NCBI GenBank assembly: GCA_016744675.1
Contig: JADGDX010000011.1
Span: 1-64,000 of the forward strand
From: Desulfuromusa sp.
GTDB taxonomy: Bacteria; Desulfobacterota; Desulfuromonadia; Desulfuromonadales; Geopsychrobacteraceae
Length of the DNA stretch: 64,000 bases
Direction of reading: 5' to 3'
In this document: positions 19,648 through 30,197 of the stretch, in pieces
Layout: every line of letters begins with the position of its first letter
Numbering within the stretch: the stretch's first letter is position 1
The notes under the pieces: model-generated
What the model was told of the DNA's origin: nothing
The model's input: the letters and a program-made list of their open reading frames with translations, nothing else
Databases searched by the model: none
Program-made: the position numbers and the translations under genes

Positions 19648-20016
19648 TTAACTCGGAACCTTCTGTTTCAACCGCACCAACTGCAGAAGTTGCTCAACCT
19701 CAGCCGGAGCCATCTGCAGTGCGGAAGCAATCCCTTTGGCATCTACCCCCTGACCAGCCAAAGATGAAACATAACGATACTTTTCGGAACTGCTGCGAGG
19801 GCTTTCAACTATTTTCTGTTCCTTCTCAACCAAATCAAGACGGCTTGAAAAGCTTGGTTTCTGCTCCTGATGTGCTTCAACTTTCACAAGCCGCTCTTTC
19901 AACTGAGATAACTCACGCCCTAATTTTCTATTATTCGTTAACTGTTTGAAACCAAACAATAATGCTAACAAAGCGACCGCTCCGGTCAGCAGCAATGGCA
20001 GTTGTGCAGCAACCAT
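19648..20016 (-). CDS. Membrane-anchored coiled-coil protein with C-terminal HTH-like segment
   Basis: N-terminal TM, coiled coil, then KYRYVSSLAGQGVDAKGIASALQMAPAEVEQLLQLVRLKQ; between flgF and fliA. Confidence 0.7.
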   Translation of the reverse strand: MVAAQLPLLLTGAVALLALLFGFKQLTNNRKLGRELSQLKERLVKVEAHQEQKPSFSSRLDLVEKEQKIVESPRSSSEKYRYVSSLAGQGVDAKGIASALQMAPAEVEQLLQLVRLKQKVPS

Positions 20017-20018
20017 TT

Positions 20019-20780
20019 TTAGCTATCCTCGCGTAGAGCATTGATACTGCGCTTCATTTTAACTTTAAGTTTCGCCAATGCCTGACTGTGCAACTGAGAA
20101 ATCCGCCCTTCAGAGAGTTCCAGAACGTCTGAAATTTCTTTTTGTGACAACTCTTCGTAATAAATCAGGGCAACAACCAAACGTTCTTTTTCAGAGAGTT
20201 GGTCGAGGTATCCCGCTAGCTCCCCTGTCAGTTCATTCGCCTCCATCCGCTCCTGAACGCTGGCCTGCTTGCTATCTTCGAGATTATCGATAAAGGTCTT
20301 TCCTGAGTCGTCATCGCTATCGAGACTTTCATTCAAGCTGATCGTCCCCAGTTGACTGACCTGAAGTTGGAGTTCACGAAAATCGTCCAAGCTCATATCG
20401 AGCTCTTCGGCCAGTTCTGGATCTTCGGGAGCGCGTCCAATCCGCTTTGCTAAAGCATCTGCTGCCTTACCCAAACGTGATTGTTTTTCGCGCAAGGTCC
20501 GAGAGAACCAATCCATCCGTCGCACTTCATCAAAAACAGCACCTCTGATTCTACGCTCAGCAAAGGTTTTAAACAGAACACCACGACGCGGATCAAAGCG
20601 GTTGGATGCATCCATCAACCCCATCAAAGCTGCACTGCGAATATCATCACGACTGACAAATGCAGGCACTTGTGTCATCATTCGATCAACCAGAAAGTCA
20701 ACCAGTGACAGATGAGATTCAATCATTTTCTCCCGCTCCGCCGCTCCCGGCGGACCGTAGCCATTGCTGAAAGTCATCAA
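20019..20780 (-). CDS. fliA: RNA polymerase sigma-28 factor FliA
   Basis: Region 2 and region 4 (SEKERLVVALIYYEELSQKEISDVLELSEGRISQLHSQAL). Confidence 0.95.
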   Translation of the reverse strand: MMTFSNGYGPPGAAEREKMIESHLSLVDFLVDRMMTQVPAFVSRDDIRSAALMGLMDASNRFDPRRGVLFKTFAERRIRGAVFDEVRRMDWFSRTLREKQSRLGKAADALAKRIGRAPEDPELAEELDMSLDDFRELQLQVSQLGTISLNESLDSDDDSGKTFIDNLEDSKQASVQERMEANELTGELAGYLDQLSEKERLVVALIYYEELSQKEISDVLELSEGRISQLHSQALAKLKVKMKRSINALREDS

Positions 20781-21676
20781 CTCGCCTCCGTACCCACTCC
20801 GAGAAACTGTTTCCAGAAAAACTGCAACGTTCCCTGGGCTTGATTGTCCACTGGTGCTTCAATCAAATTTTCGGCCAAAGCGGTAAAAGATTTTGCCACC
20901 TTATGCTCGGGATAAAGATCAACCATCACTTTCTGCTGACGAACCGACTCATGCATTTTTCTGTCAAAGGGGACACAGCCTAGGTAATCAAGAAAAATAT
21001 CGAGATAACGCCCTGAAACCATGGTCAATTTTTCAAATACATCCAACCCTTCATCGGCGCCACGAACCGAATTCACCGCCAGCAAAAAACGTTTTTGGTG
21101 GTATTGAGTTGAAAGAAGTTTCATCAGAGCGTAGGCATCAGTAATGGCTGTTGGTTCGGGCGTAGTCACCACGAGGATATCCTGAGCAGCCACATTAAAA
21201 TAAGTCACATTGTCAGAGATACCCGCCTCGGTATCGATCAGTACAACGTCAAAGTGCTCATCAAGAGCATCGAGGGAGTCGATCAGGCGCATTTTTAACT
21301 GCCCATCAAGCCGAGTGTATTGCTGAACACCAGAACCTGCAGGGAGAATTTTCAAGCCATGCGGCCCCTCAACCATGACCTCTTCCAATGTTCGTTCGCC
21401 GTTGAAAAAATGGTTAAGGTTATACTCAGGAGAAAGACCAAGGACGACATCGATATTAGCCAGCCCCAGATCAGCGTCGATCACCAAAACTTTCTTCCCC
21501 TGTTTCGCCAAAGTCACAGCAACATTAGAAACAACAGCTGTTTTGCCGACACCACCTTTACCGCTGGTGATCGACAAAACTCTCGTTGATGGCATCTGTA
21601 ATCCGGACACAGCTTCATTGCGTTGATTTTGCATGTTGCGTAATGTTCCTGCCTGATCTGTCCCAGCACTCATCAT
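20777..21676 (-). CDS. flhG: MinD/ParA-like ATPase FlhG
   Basis: Deviant Walker A SGKGGVGKTAVVSN; between fliA and flhF. Confidence 0.94.
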   Translation of the reverse strand: MMSAGTDQAGTLRNMQNQRNEAVSGLQMPSTRVLSITSGKGGVGKTAVVSNVAVTLAKQGKKVLVIDADLGLANIDVVLGLSPEYNLNHFFNGERTLEEVMVEGPHGLKILPAGSGVQQYTRLDGQLKMRLIDSLDALDEHFDVVLIDTEAGISDNVTYFNVAAQDILVVTTPEPTAITDAYALMKLLSTQYHQKRFLLAVNSVRGADEGLDVFEKLTMVSGRYLDIFLDYLGCVPFDRKMHESVRQQKVMVDLYPEHKVAKSFTALAENLIEAPVDNQAQGTLQFFWKQFLGVGTEAS

Positions 21677-23055
21677 ACCGCCACCTTCCGCATCTCTTCA
21701 GTTTTACCCATCACCAGTTCAGAGACCATGCGTGGTTCTGCTCTAAGTAAATCTTCTGGAACCTGTTGACCATTAGTCAAATAAGCTAAGGGCAAATTGC
21801 ATTGAATCGGAATGTTGATCAACGTGCCACAGCGGTCGGTCTCATCTAATTTGGTAAAGATCAACCGAGAGAGAGGAAGAGAACTGAAAGCTTCCAGAGT
21901 TTTCTGCTGCAAACGTTCTTCCGTTGGTGCTGCAAGGACCAAACAATTTTCAACCTTTGACTCTTTGCCGAGAAATTGGTTCAATTCCTCAATTTGGTCT
22001 TCATCACGTGGGCTGCGACCAGCGGTATCAATCAAGATAAGATCTTTATCCTGATGACGACGGAAAGCTTCCTGGAGCTGTTCTGGAGACAGAACAACTT
22101 CAACGGGAAGACCCATAATTTCTCCGTAAACTTTCAATTGCTCAACAGCGGCAATCCGATAAGTATCAATGGTCACCAAGGCGACGCGAGCACCACTTTG
22201 GGTCATTGCTTCTGCAGCCAACTTAGCGATGGTTGTTGTTTTTCCAACGCCGGTTGTTCCGACCAGAGAAATCCGTTTTTGTGGTTCACCTGGTGACCAG
22301 AGAGGACCGCTTGTCTGAACTAAACTGGCAATTGTCCCGGTCAGAAAATCCCGACACTGATCGGGCTCTTGACGCTGGCGCTCATTCATTTGCGGTGCAG
22401 CAAAACGGGCAATCGTAGCTGCCGCTTCATGATCGATACCACGCTCAACCATCAGATCAAGGAGATCCTTAAGAGAATGTGGCGAAGAGGGTTTCACTTG
22501 AGATAATGAAGCGACCTGTTGCCCTCTGGTTTCCTGAACAGGTTGTGGTTGTGGCTGTACGAAACTGGCTGTCGTTTCCACTCGAGAATCCAGTTGAGCT
22601 TGTGTTAATTGTTGCATTAATTCCTTCAGTTGATTGATTTCAGCCTGCAACTGATTCACATTTTGAGCTTCAAGTTGTGATCGCAACTGACGAACTTCGT
22701 CTTCAAGAGGATTGCTTTTCACTTCAACTCTCTGATTGATTTTTTTCTTCGTGGCTTCCTGCGACAAAGAAACTTGCTCATCTTCCAGAGTCTCGACACG
22801 GCGACCGTATGCAACAGGAATCTTTCCAACGGTCGCTGGCCTTGATTCTGTATTCGGCACAGCCTTACGGAAACCATTTTTCATCGCCGGTGATTCAATC
22901 GCAGCGGTCACTTCAATGATCTGCTTCCCAAGGACACCTAATCCTTTTGTCCCCAATGTTCGGGTCGAAAGAATTAAAGCCTCAGAACCGAGGGTTTGCT
23001 TCACCTGCTGAAGAGCAGCCGCCATATTTTCCGCTTCAAATTTTCTAACTAACAT
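21673..23055 (-). CDS. flhF: SRP-like GTPase FlhF
   Basis: LVGTTGVGKTTTIAKLAA, VTIDTYRIAAVEQLK, LIDTAGRSPRD, FTKLDETDRCG. Confidence 0.96.
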   Translation of the reverse strand: MLVRKFEAENMAAALQQVKQTLGSEALILSTRTLGTKGLGVLGKQIIEVTAAIESPAMKNGFRKAVPNTESRPATVGKIPVAYGRRVETLEDEQVSLSQEATKKKINQRVEVKSNPLEDEVRQLRSQLEAQNVNQLQAEINQLKELMQQLTQAQLDSRVETTASFVQPQPQPVQETRGQQVASLSQVKPSSPHSLKDLLDLMVERGIDHEAAATIARFAAPQMNERQRQEPDQCRDFLTGTIASLVQTSGPLWSPGEPQKRISLVGTTGVGKTTTIAKLAAEAMTQSGARVALVTIDTYRIAAVEQLKVYGEIMGLPVEVVLSPEQLQEAFRRHQDKDLILIDTAGRSPRDEDQIEELNQFLGKESKVENCLVLAAPTEERLQQKTLEAFSSLPLSRLIFTKLDETDRCGTLINIPIQCNLPLAYLTNGQQVPEDLLRAEPRMVSELVMGKTEEMRKVAV

Positions 23056-25135
23056 CGACAGTCACCGTTCCTATCGATCGCACTTTCAAATGAGGCGCGA
23101 TCTCGTTGTGAGAGATAATTGCCAGACTGGGGAGATAGCGTTCGGTCAACCTTTTGACATGGAGTCGGATTGTTGGCGTACACAGGAGAACCGGAGTTGC
23201 GCCAACAGCATTCTGCAATGTCTTGCTCAAACTGTTAATCAAGGCTTGGGCAAAACCAGGCTCAAGAGCAAGGTAAGCCCCTTGATCTGTGGTGTGCAGC
23301 GCTTCCTGAATTTTGGTTTCAACGTTCCGATCAAAGGTCATCACTTCTAATACCTGCCCATCTTCGCTATAACTGTTACTGATTGAACGAGCCAGAATGG
23401 CACGAACATGTTCTGTTAATTGATCAGGATCTTGCACAACTGGTGCCCAATCTGCCAAAGTTTCTAAAATAGTTCTAAGATCGCGAATTGAAACACCCTC
23501 TCGCAATAAATTTTGCAAGACACGCATGACCACACCAAGGCTTAAAAGTGAAGGGACCAGCTCTTCGACAAGCTTCGGATATTCGTTGCTCAAATTATCC
23601 AGAAGGTTTTGCGTTTCCTGGCGTCCAAGTAATTCGTGACCATGGGTTTTAATCAACTCACTTAGGTGGGTTGCAACGACGGTGGTATTATCGACAACGG
23701 TATAGCCAGAAATTTGAGCCCGTTCTTTCTTATCTTCAGAGATCCAGACAGCTGGTAGCTGAAATGCTGGCTCAACGGTCTCAACACCCTTAATGACTTC
23801 TGTCGCTGTTCCGGGATTCATCGCCAAGAAATGGCCAGGAAGGAGCTCACCCCCACCAATTTTTACCCCTTTGAGGACAATCGCATATTCGTTCGGCTTG
23901 AGCTGTAGATTATCCTTAATATGAACCGGTGGGACAATGAACCCCATGTCGAGGGTAAACTGCCGCCTAATGGACTTAATCCGAGGTAGCAATTCCCCGT
24001 TTTGAGCGGTATCAACAAGAGGAATCAAACCGTAGCCAACTTCCATCTCAAGAAGATCGACAGAGAGCATCTGCTCGTAGTTGTCTTCTTCAATCAATTT
24101 CGGTTCGGGGCCACTGTCAAGTTCACCCTGCTCGCTGACCTTATCTTGTGTTTTCTGAACCTTCCAAGCGATTCCGCCAACGATCATGGCAAGAAAAAGG
24201 AAAGGTAATTGGGGTAATCCAGGAATCAGAGCAAAGCCGACTAAAATTGCTGAGACAACCCAGAGAGCACGTGGATGAATTGTGAACTGACGCTTCATTT
24301 CGGTTCCGAAATCAGCATCGCTCGCCGTTCTGGTAACCATAATACCGGCGCCTGTTGAAATAATCAGAGCAGGAATCTGGCCAACCAAACCATCACCAAC
24401 GGTTAAGATCGTATAGTTTGCCGCAGCATCAGCCATCGGCATCCCTTTTTGCACCACCCCAATCACAAAGCCAGCGCCAATATTGATCAGCGTAATGATA
24501 ATTCCCGCAATCGCATCCCCTTTGACAAATTTACTGGCACCATCCATCGCGCCATAAAAGTCAGATTCAGACGCAATTTCCTTTCGCCGCGTCCGCGCAT
24601 CTTCATCGCTGATTAATCCTGCATTTAAATCAGCATCAATCGCCATCTGCTTGCCCGGCATCGCATCGAGGGTAAAACGAGCAGCCACTTCAGCAACACG
24701 CCCGGCACCTTTGGTAATAACCATAAAATTGATCAGAACCAGAATCGTGAAAATAACAACTCCAACCACATAGTTTCCACCGACAACAAACTGTCCAAAA
24801 GATTGGATAACACTTCCAGCCGCCGATGGCCCTTCATCACCATGGAGAAGGATCAGGCGCGTAGAGGCGACGTTAAGAGAAAGGCGAAACAAGGTTGTGA
24901 TCAGCAACACACTGGGGAAAATAGCAAAATCAAGCGCTCGTGAGGTGTAGAGAGTAATAATCAGTATTAAGAGACCGATTGTAATGTTCAATGATAGAAA
25001 AACATCAAGAAGCATCGGAGGAATCGGTAAGATCATCAACATCAGAATAAGAACTAATCCGAAAGCGACTAACAAATCGCTCCGAAGTAATATTTCTCTC
25101 CACCGATTATTGATGATTCCATCTATTGCTGCCAT
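23045..25135 (-). CDS. flhA: Flagellar export protein FlhA
   Basis: 696 aa; RFTLDAMPGKQMAIDADLNAGLI. Confidence 0.97.
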   Translation of the reverse strand: MAAIDGIINNRWREILLRSDLLVAFGLVLILMLMILPIPPMLLDVFLSLNITIGLLILIITLYTSRALDFAIFPSVLLITTLFRLSLNVASTRLILLHGDEGPSAAGSVIQSFGQFVVGGNYVVGVVIFTILVLINFMVITKGAGRVAEVAARFTLDAMPGKQMAIDADLNAGLISDEDARTRRKEIASESDFYGAMDGASKFVKGDAIAGIIITLINIGAGFVIGVVQKGMPMADAAANYTILTVGDGLVGQIPALIISTGAGIMVTRTASDADFGTEMKRQFTIHPRALWVVSAILVGFALIPGLPQLPFLFLAMIVGGIAWKVQKTQDKVSEQGELDSGPEPKLIEEDNYEQMLSVDLLEMEVGYGLIPLVDTAQNGELLPRIKSIRRQFTLDMGFIVPPVHIKDNLQLKPNEYAIVLKGVKIGGGELLPGHFLAMNPGTATEVIKGVETVEPAFQLPAVWISEDKKERAQISGYTVVDNTTVVATHLSELIKTHGHELLGRQETQNLLDNLSNEYPKLVEELVPSLLSLGVVMRVLQNLLREGVSIRDLRTILETLADWAPVVQDPDQLTEHVRAILARSISNSYSEDGQVLEVMTFDRNVETKIQEALHTTDQGAYLALEPGFAQALINSLSKTLQNAVGATPVLLCTPTIRLHVKRLTERYLPSLAIISHNEIAPHLKVRSIGTVTVDVS

Positions 25136-25245
25136 ATTTTCTCCATCCTAGACTGAATTCTGACAGGGTCATGTCAAGCTTTTGGCTTATTAGAACCCTG
25201 GAAAATCTTTACGAGCAGTAAGTTAAATACTGTTATTTCAGACGG

Positions 25246-26304
25246 TTATCTATTTTTCAAGCCATAAACATAAGCTAACAGTTCAGCGACCGCGGTGAAC
25301 ATTTCTTCGGGAATTTCGTCACCAACCTCTTGCTTGTACAAGGCCCGTGCCACCGGCTTGTTTTCAATGATTGGAACCTTATGTTCTTTCGCGATTTCAC
25401 GAATTCTAAATGCGAGATGATCACCACCCTTAGCAACAATTCGTGGCGCATCCATCTCCTCACGTTGATAAGAAATGGCGACTGACAAGTGCGTTGGATT
25501 CGTCACAATGACATCGGCCTTTGGCACTTCAGCCATCATCCGTTTACGCGCCATTTCTTGCTGTACCGAACGAATACGGGCTTTTAGCTGTGGATCACCT
25601 TCTGTTTCCTTAAACTCTTCTTTGACTTCCTGCTTCGTCATCTTCATCTTTTGCTCCATCTCGTAACGAGAGAAAGAGAAGTCAATGACCGCCAGAAGAA
25701 TGATAATCCCACAGGTTTTTCCTAGAACGAGAAAAGCGACCTGACCAAGAAAAATTAAAGTCTGGTTGAGATCAAGCAAAGACAAGGTCAGTGCTGTTTC
25801 AAATTCATTGGCAACCGTTTTATATGCGACAAAAGCAATTAAGATGATTTTGGCTAATGATTTGAGGAGTTCGACAGCAGAACGCTTGGAAACAAATTTT
25901 GCCATGCCCTTGATGGGGTTAAACTTATTTAAATCAGGCTGAAAAACCTTGGTCGAAAATAACGGTCCAACCTGTAAAAAGGACGATAAAAACCCCACCA
26001 CTAAGGTCACAAGGAACACCGGCCAGAGGAGTTTTGCCATCACCAGACCCATTTCCCAAGCCAAATTGCTCAAACTAAGGGGCGTCGTATCAAATTCTGC
26101 CATCATCCTTAATAAGGCGATATAAAGATCCTCGAGACGCCCCCAGAATTGCTGAGCATAAAAAACCCAGAGCAACATAGACATCGTCAACAAAGCTGCT
26201 GTTGCCACCTCTTTACTTTGTGCAACTTGCCCTTTTTCACGAAAATCCTGGCGCCGCTTAGACGTTGCGTCTTCTGTACGTTCTTGGCCTGAATCTTCAG
26301 CCAT
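25246..26304 (-). CDS. flhB: Flagellar export protein FlhB
   Basis: TSKRRQDFREKGQVAQSKE; autocleavage motif NPTH in VIVTNPTHLSVAI. Confidence 0.96.
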   Translation of the reverse strand: MAEDSGQERTEDATSKRRQDFREKGQVAQSKEVATAALLTMSMLLWVFYAQQFWGRLEDLYIALLRMMAEFDTTPLSLSNLAWEMGLVMAKLLWPVFLVTLVVGFLSSFLQVGPLFSTKVFQPDLNKFNPIKGMAKFVSKRSAVELLKSLAKIILIAFVAYKTVANEFETALTLSLLDLNQTLIFLGQVAFLVLGKTCGIIILLAVIDFSFSRYEMEQKMKMTKQEVKEEFKETEGDPQLKARIRSVQQEMARKRMMAEVPKADVIVTNPTHLSVAISYQREEMDAPRIVAKGGDHLAFRIREIAKEHKVPIIENKPVARALYKQEVGDEIPEEMFTAVAELLAYVYGLKNR

Positions 26305-26482
26305 CTCGTTTCTCCTGGATCATTCAGTTTTTGCCAGAATCAATCCATGATCACTGACAGTAAAAACACCCGAGAATGCCCCTTTATTCACCCTCTTCTC
26401 ATCCAGAGAAAAGAATCCGCCATTATTCAGTCTTTAATTCAACAATAACGTGACGAAATTTTGGCAAATCGGGTTAAAAAAA

Positions 26483-27259
26483 TTACATCAAACTGAAGAG
26501 ATTCAAGAATCGTTCCGGAAGGGATGAAAACTCACCTTGGAGAAGGCTTGCGACAATACCAAAGGTCAATCCCATGACGATAAATGAGATGCCGATATTG
26601 AGGGGAAAGGAAACCATAAACACGTTCAACTGTGGGAAAACCCGAGACATGATACCAAGGGTGAGGGTCGACAAAATCAAAAGAGCCAGAATGGGAGCAA
26701 CTAAGCGAATACTTAGAATCAGCGAATGATTTGCGACTTCGACAATCATTGGAATCGCCCCCCCTGAAAGGGTTAGGCTTCCCGGTGGCAACATTTCAAA
26801 TGAAGCAACGATTGCCTCGAGAAACAGGTGGTGAACATCTAAGGAGAGAAACAATAGAATTGCAAAAATCCCCTGAAATTGAGAAATCAATGCAACTTGA
26901 GACTGAGTTGTCGGGTCAAAAACATTTGCAGCAGCAAAACCCATCTGGTAACCAATCAGCGAACCGGCAAATTCTGCCGCCATAAAAACCAGCTGAGCCA
27001 AAAAACCGACTAATAACCCAAGAATGACTTCAGCTGAAATAACCAACCCAAGCTCTAGCGGGGTAAAACTCTGTGCAGGAATAAAGTCTTTAACAACAGG
27101 ATAGGTCAGCATCGCAAACATGACGGCAACACCGAGGCGCAGTTGAGGAGGAATCTGTCCGCCACTAAAAACTGGAATAGCAGCAAACATCGCTGCAACA
27201 CGCGCGAGGCAGATTAAAAAACCTTGTATAAGTGGCAAAGATAATTCTGGCAGTTCCAT
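26483..27259 (-). CDS. fliR: Flagellar export protein FliR
   Basis: 258 aa TM protein with FliR-type sequence, next to fliQ. Confidence 0.94.
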   Translation of the reverse strand: MELPELSLPLIQGFLICLARVAAMFAAIPVFSGGQIPPQLRLGVAVMFAMLTYPVVKDFIPAQSFTPLELGLVISAEVILGLLVGFLAQLVFMAAEFAGSLIGYQMGFAAANVFDPTTQSQVALISQFQGIFAILLFLSLDVHHLFLEAIVASFEMLPPGSLTLSGGAIPMIVEVANHSLILSIRLVAPILALLILSTLTLGIMSRVFPQLNVFMVSFPLNIGISFIVMGLTFGIVASLLQGEFSSLPERFLNLFSLM

Positions 27260-27274
27260 ACGCCAAAGACCCGC

Positions 27275-27550
27275 TTACTGACCAATTGTGGGCAATTGAT
27301 TAAAAATTGAAATCAAAAATGCTGTCGCTTTTTGTAGAATCCAGGGGGCAAAAATTAGCAAAGTGACAAAAACACCGACGATTTTAGGGATAAATGTCAT
27401 GGTCTGTTCATTGATTTGAGTCGCTGCTTGAAAAATACTGATAACCAGTCCAATTCCCAACGCTGCAATAAGCATCGGTGCCGCACACATCAAAGTTGTT
27501 TCTATCGCCTGTCGACCAATACTGACAACAAATTCAGGTGTCATAAACAC
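27275..27550 (-). CDS. fliQ: Flagellar export protein FliQ
   Basis: 91 aa; GLVISIFQAATQINEQTMTFIPKI. Confidence 0.95.
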   Translation of the reverse strand: MFMTPEFVVSIGRQAIETTLMCAAPMLIAALGIGLVISIFQAATQINEQTMTFIPKIVGVFVTLLIFAPWILQKATAFLISIFNQLPTIGQ

Positions 27551-27578
27551 ATCCTTTTCAGGGTCATCTCCCTAAATT

Positions 27579-28316
27579 CTACCCAAAACTCTGAACGAGA
27601 GAACCAATAACCAGCGACCAACCATCAACAAGGACAAACAGCAGAATTTTAAATGGGAGTGATACGATGATCGGAGGCAACATCATCATCCCCATCGACA
27701 TAAGAATGGAAGCAACAATCATATCGACCATCAAAAACGGGACAAAGAGGAGAAAACCCATCTGAAAAGCGCGCTTTAATTCGGATAGCATAAACGCCGG
27801 TATCAGTGTCATCAACGAGATATCAGCCTGATTATCTGGCTGTGGTGATTTGGAAATATCGACCAGAAGCTGTAAGTCTTTCTCAGCCACCTGCGAAAAC
27901 ATAAATTGACGCATTGGCTGTACCGCTTCTTCCAATGCTTGCTCCTGACTGATTTTTTTATCCAGATAAGGCTGTAAGGCCTGGTCATTAATCTGATTGA
28001 AGACAGGTGCCATGATAAAAAAGGTGAGAAAAAGTGCCAATCCGACGACAATCTGATTTGACGGGGCAGATTGAGTCCCCATGGCTTGACGCATAAATGA
28101 CAAAACAATGACAATTCGAGTGAAACCCGTCGTCATCAGCAAAATTGCAGGAGCAACAGAAAGAATCGTCAGGACAACCAAAATTTGCAGGGCGGTAGAA
28201 ACCTCTCCCGGGTCGGTTGCTTCCCCGATCCCAAGAGTAATTGTCGGCAGCCCTTCAGCGTAGCCAGAGAGTGGCGCAAACAAACAAAGCAGGGCAAAGA
28301 ATAGTCTCAAGCTCAT
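27579..28316 (-). CDS. fliP: Flagellar export protein FliP
   Basis: FTRIVIVLSFMRQAMGTQSAPSNQIVVGLALFLTFF. Confidence 0.96.
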   Translation of the reverse strand: MSLRLFFALLCLFAPLSGYAEGLPTITLGIGEATDPGEVSTALQILVVLTILSVAPAILLMTTGFTRIVIVLSFMRQAMGTQSAPSNQIVVGLALFLTFFIMAPVFNQINDQALQPYLDKKISQEQALEEAVQPMRQFMFSQVAEKDLQLLVDISKSPQPDNQADISLMTLIPAFMLSELKRAFQMGFLLFVPFLMVDMIVASILMSMGMMMLPPIIVSLPFKILLFVLVDGWSLVIGSLVQSFG

Positions 28317-28684
28317 GATTGATCCTCTTTTACTTGTTGCAAAGTCTTCTCAAACGTATCTCCCGATGAAAGATTGCTCAAATGTTCAATACGATCATGA
28401 CTTAACCCAAGAAGCATCTCTTCACCGCGCACCTTTACAACACACAGAAACTTTCTCCCGCCTAAAGGTCGTGTTTCCACTACCTGAATTAAACCATTCT
28501 TCTTCTGAGGCAAAACGCCAAAACCTTTGCGACTGGCTGCATAAAAAAGTAATAAAATACCAATGACAACGGCGAGGGCTGCAACCATTTTCAGGGCAGA
28601 CCCAAGAAAACTAGGCTCAGCCACAACATCAGCAGCAAAAACTGGCGAGGCAATCATAAGAAAGGAAAAAACCAACAGACGCAT
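28313..28684 (-). CDS. fliO: Flagellar export protein FliO
   Basis: 123 aa, signal/TM then VVETRPLGGRKFLCVVKVRGEEMLLGLS; upstream of fliP. Confidence 0.88.
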   Translation of the reverse strand: MRLLVFSFLMIASPVFAADVVAEPSFLGSALKMVAALAVVIGILLLFYAASRKGFGVLPQKKNGLIQVVETRPLGGRKFLCVVKVRGEEMLLGLSHDRIEHLSNLSSGDTFEKTLQQVKEDQS

Positions 28685-28687
28685 AGA

Positions 28688-29017
28688 TTATCCCAAGTTT
28701 TCTATCCGCTCTGAGGGGCTGACCACATCGGTCAATCTCAGACCAAATTTTTCATTCACAACAACGGCTTCACCACGAGCAATTAAGCGTGAATTGACAT
28801 AGAGATCCAAAGGTTCACCAGCCAATTTATCCAGCTCAACAAGAGAACCCTCCTGTAATTGCAGTAAGTCACGAACCAAAATTCGGGAACGACCGACTTC
28901 TACCGAAACCTCTAGGGGGATATCAAGCAACAGATCAATACCGCGCTCATCAAAGCCACCCTTTGAGGCAGTAGCTTCTGTAGGTTCTCCATTTTCAAGA
29001 TTTACATCACTCATCAT
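28688..29017 (-). CDS. fliN: Flagellar switch protein FliN
   Basis: LDIPLEVSVEVGRSRILVRDLLQLQEGSLVELDKLAGEPLDLYVN. Confidence 0.96.
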   Translation of the reverse strand: MMSDVNLENGEPTEATASKGGFDERGIDLLLDIPLEVSVEVGRSRILVRDLLQLQEGSLVELDKLAGEPLDLYVNSRLIARGEAVVVNEKFGLRLTDVVSPSERIENLG

Positions 29018-30070
29018 CTATCCTCCGTTGGGAATTCGTCCCATAACGCGTATTGCTTTTTTACCGCCCTGAACCCCAGCCATACCGAGAAACTTTGGTC
29101 GGTTTTCTACTTTAATCTGTAGTGGGGTATCTGGCTTACAACCAAGGTCAATCACATCACCGACCTTAAAGTTCAAGATGTCGCGAACCCGCAGCGATAA
29201 TGTTGACAGGAGAGCTTCGATTTCAACTTCCATATGGCCAAGTTCATCACACACCAATGTTTGCCATTTGCTGTTTTGAACGGCACTCGCTGGCACAGCT
29301 TTAAGCTGTTGCTTCTTTTGCAATGGTTCCAGTGCAGTGTGAGGGACGACGAGGGTAATATCGCCTTCAAGACTATCAATAGAGACCTTGAAGCGAGCGG
29401 CAACGACACCAACTTCAGCACTAACAAAATTAAGAAGCCGCAGATTACTGACAACCTCAACCAAGGAAGCGTCAATCTCCTGCAGCTGAAAGAACCCTTT
29501 GTTCAACTCTGGACAACTGGAATGAATGACATCACGAATAACGTTTAGTTCAATTGCGCTCATCCCACGATCGGGAATCTGAGTCTCATCGTCTGAGGTT
29601 CCACCAAGCACCATCTCAACCAGAGAAAATGAAAGCTTTTCGTCAAAAACAAGTAAAGCCCCGCCACTAAGAGGTTCTAGCTGCAAGACCCCAATCGCTC
29701 CACGACCAGATAATCGCTGCAGTAAAGCATCAAAAGTCATTGACTCCATAGCTTCCAGCTTGATATTAGCGGCACGCTGAAAGCGTGTTGACAATGATAA
29801 AGAATAATTCCGGGCAAAACTGTCGAGGATCAGGTCATAGTTTTTAAGTTTCCAGCCATCAGGGCCGTCGGCCTTAAAGAGGTTACACGCTTCTGCCGAA
29901 GCAGCACCCCTCTTCGCAGACCCACCGGAGTCAGAACCCGATTCGGCTTCGGCACCGACCGATTCGACATCGATATCACCATGTCTGACTGCCGACAACA
30001 GGTCGGAAATTTCGTCTTTACTGAGTATTTTTTCCACGCCAGAGCCTTTTGTTGATGCACTCGTGAACAA
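29018..30070 (-). CDS. fliM: Flagellar switch protein FliM
   Basis: LSKDEISDLLSAV N-terminal CheY-binding-type motif; C-terminal FliN-like domain. Confidence 0.95.
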   Translation of the reverse strand: MFTSASTKGSGVEKILSKDEISDLLSAVRHGDIDVESVGAEAESGSDSGGSAKRGAASAEACNLFKADGPDGWKLKNYDLILDSFARNYSLSLSTRFQRAANIKLEAMESMTFDALLQRLSGRGAIGVLQLEPLSGGALLVFDEKLSFSLVEMVLGGTSDDETQIPDRGMSAIELNVIRDVIHSSCPELNKGFFQLQEIDASLVEVVSNLRLLNFVSAEVGVVAARFKVSIDSLEGDITLVVPHTALEPLQKKQQLKAVPASAVQNSKWQTLVCDELGHMEVEIEALLSTLSLRVRDILNFKVGDVIDLGCKPDTPLQIKVENRPKFLGMAGVQGGKKAIRVMGRIPNGG

Positions 30071-30077
30071 TTATTAC

Positions 30078-30196
30078 TTAAGCAAAAAATTCTGCCCTAT
30101 AAGACTTGTCACTTTTCAGGAATGATGACAGACATATTGAATGTCGAGATCCTGAAAAAATACCGTGACACCACACGGGAGACTTTTCCCGCGGCC
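30078..30196 (-). repeat. Intergenic nested-palindrome element, copy A (fliL-fliM gap)
   Basis: TTTTCAGG(30113-30120)/CCTGAAAA(30151-30158) enclosing GACAT(30131-30135)-ATTGA-ATGTC(30141-30145). Confidence 0.8.
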
Positions 30197-30197
30197 T

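Noticed and set aside
25164-25200. CAGGGT...ACCCTG stem-loop in the flhB-flhA gap
   Set aside because: Only a 6-bp stem with a long loop and no T-run; not distinguishable from chance.
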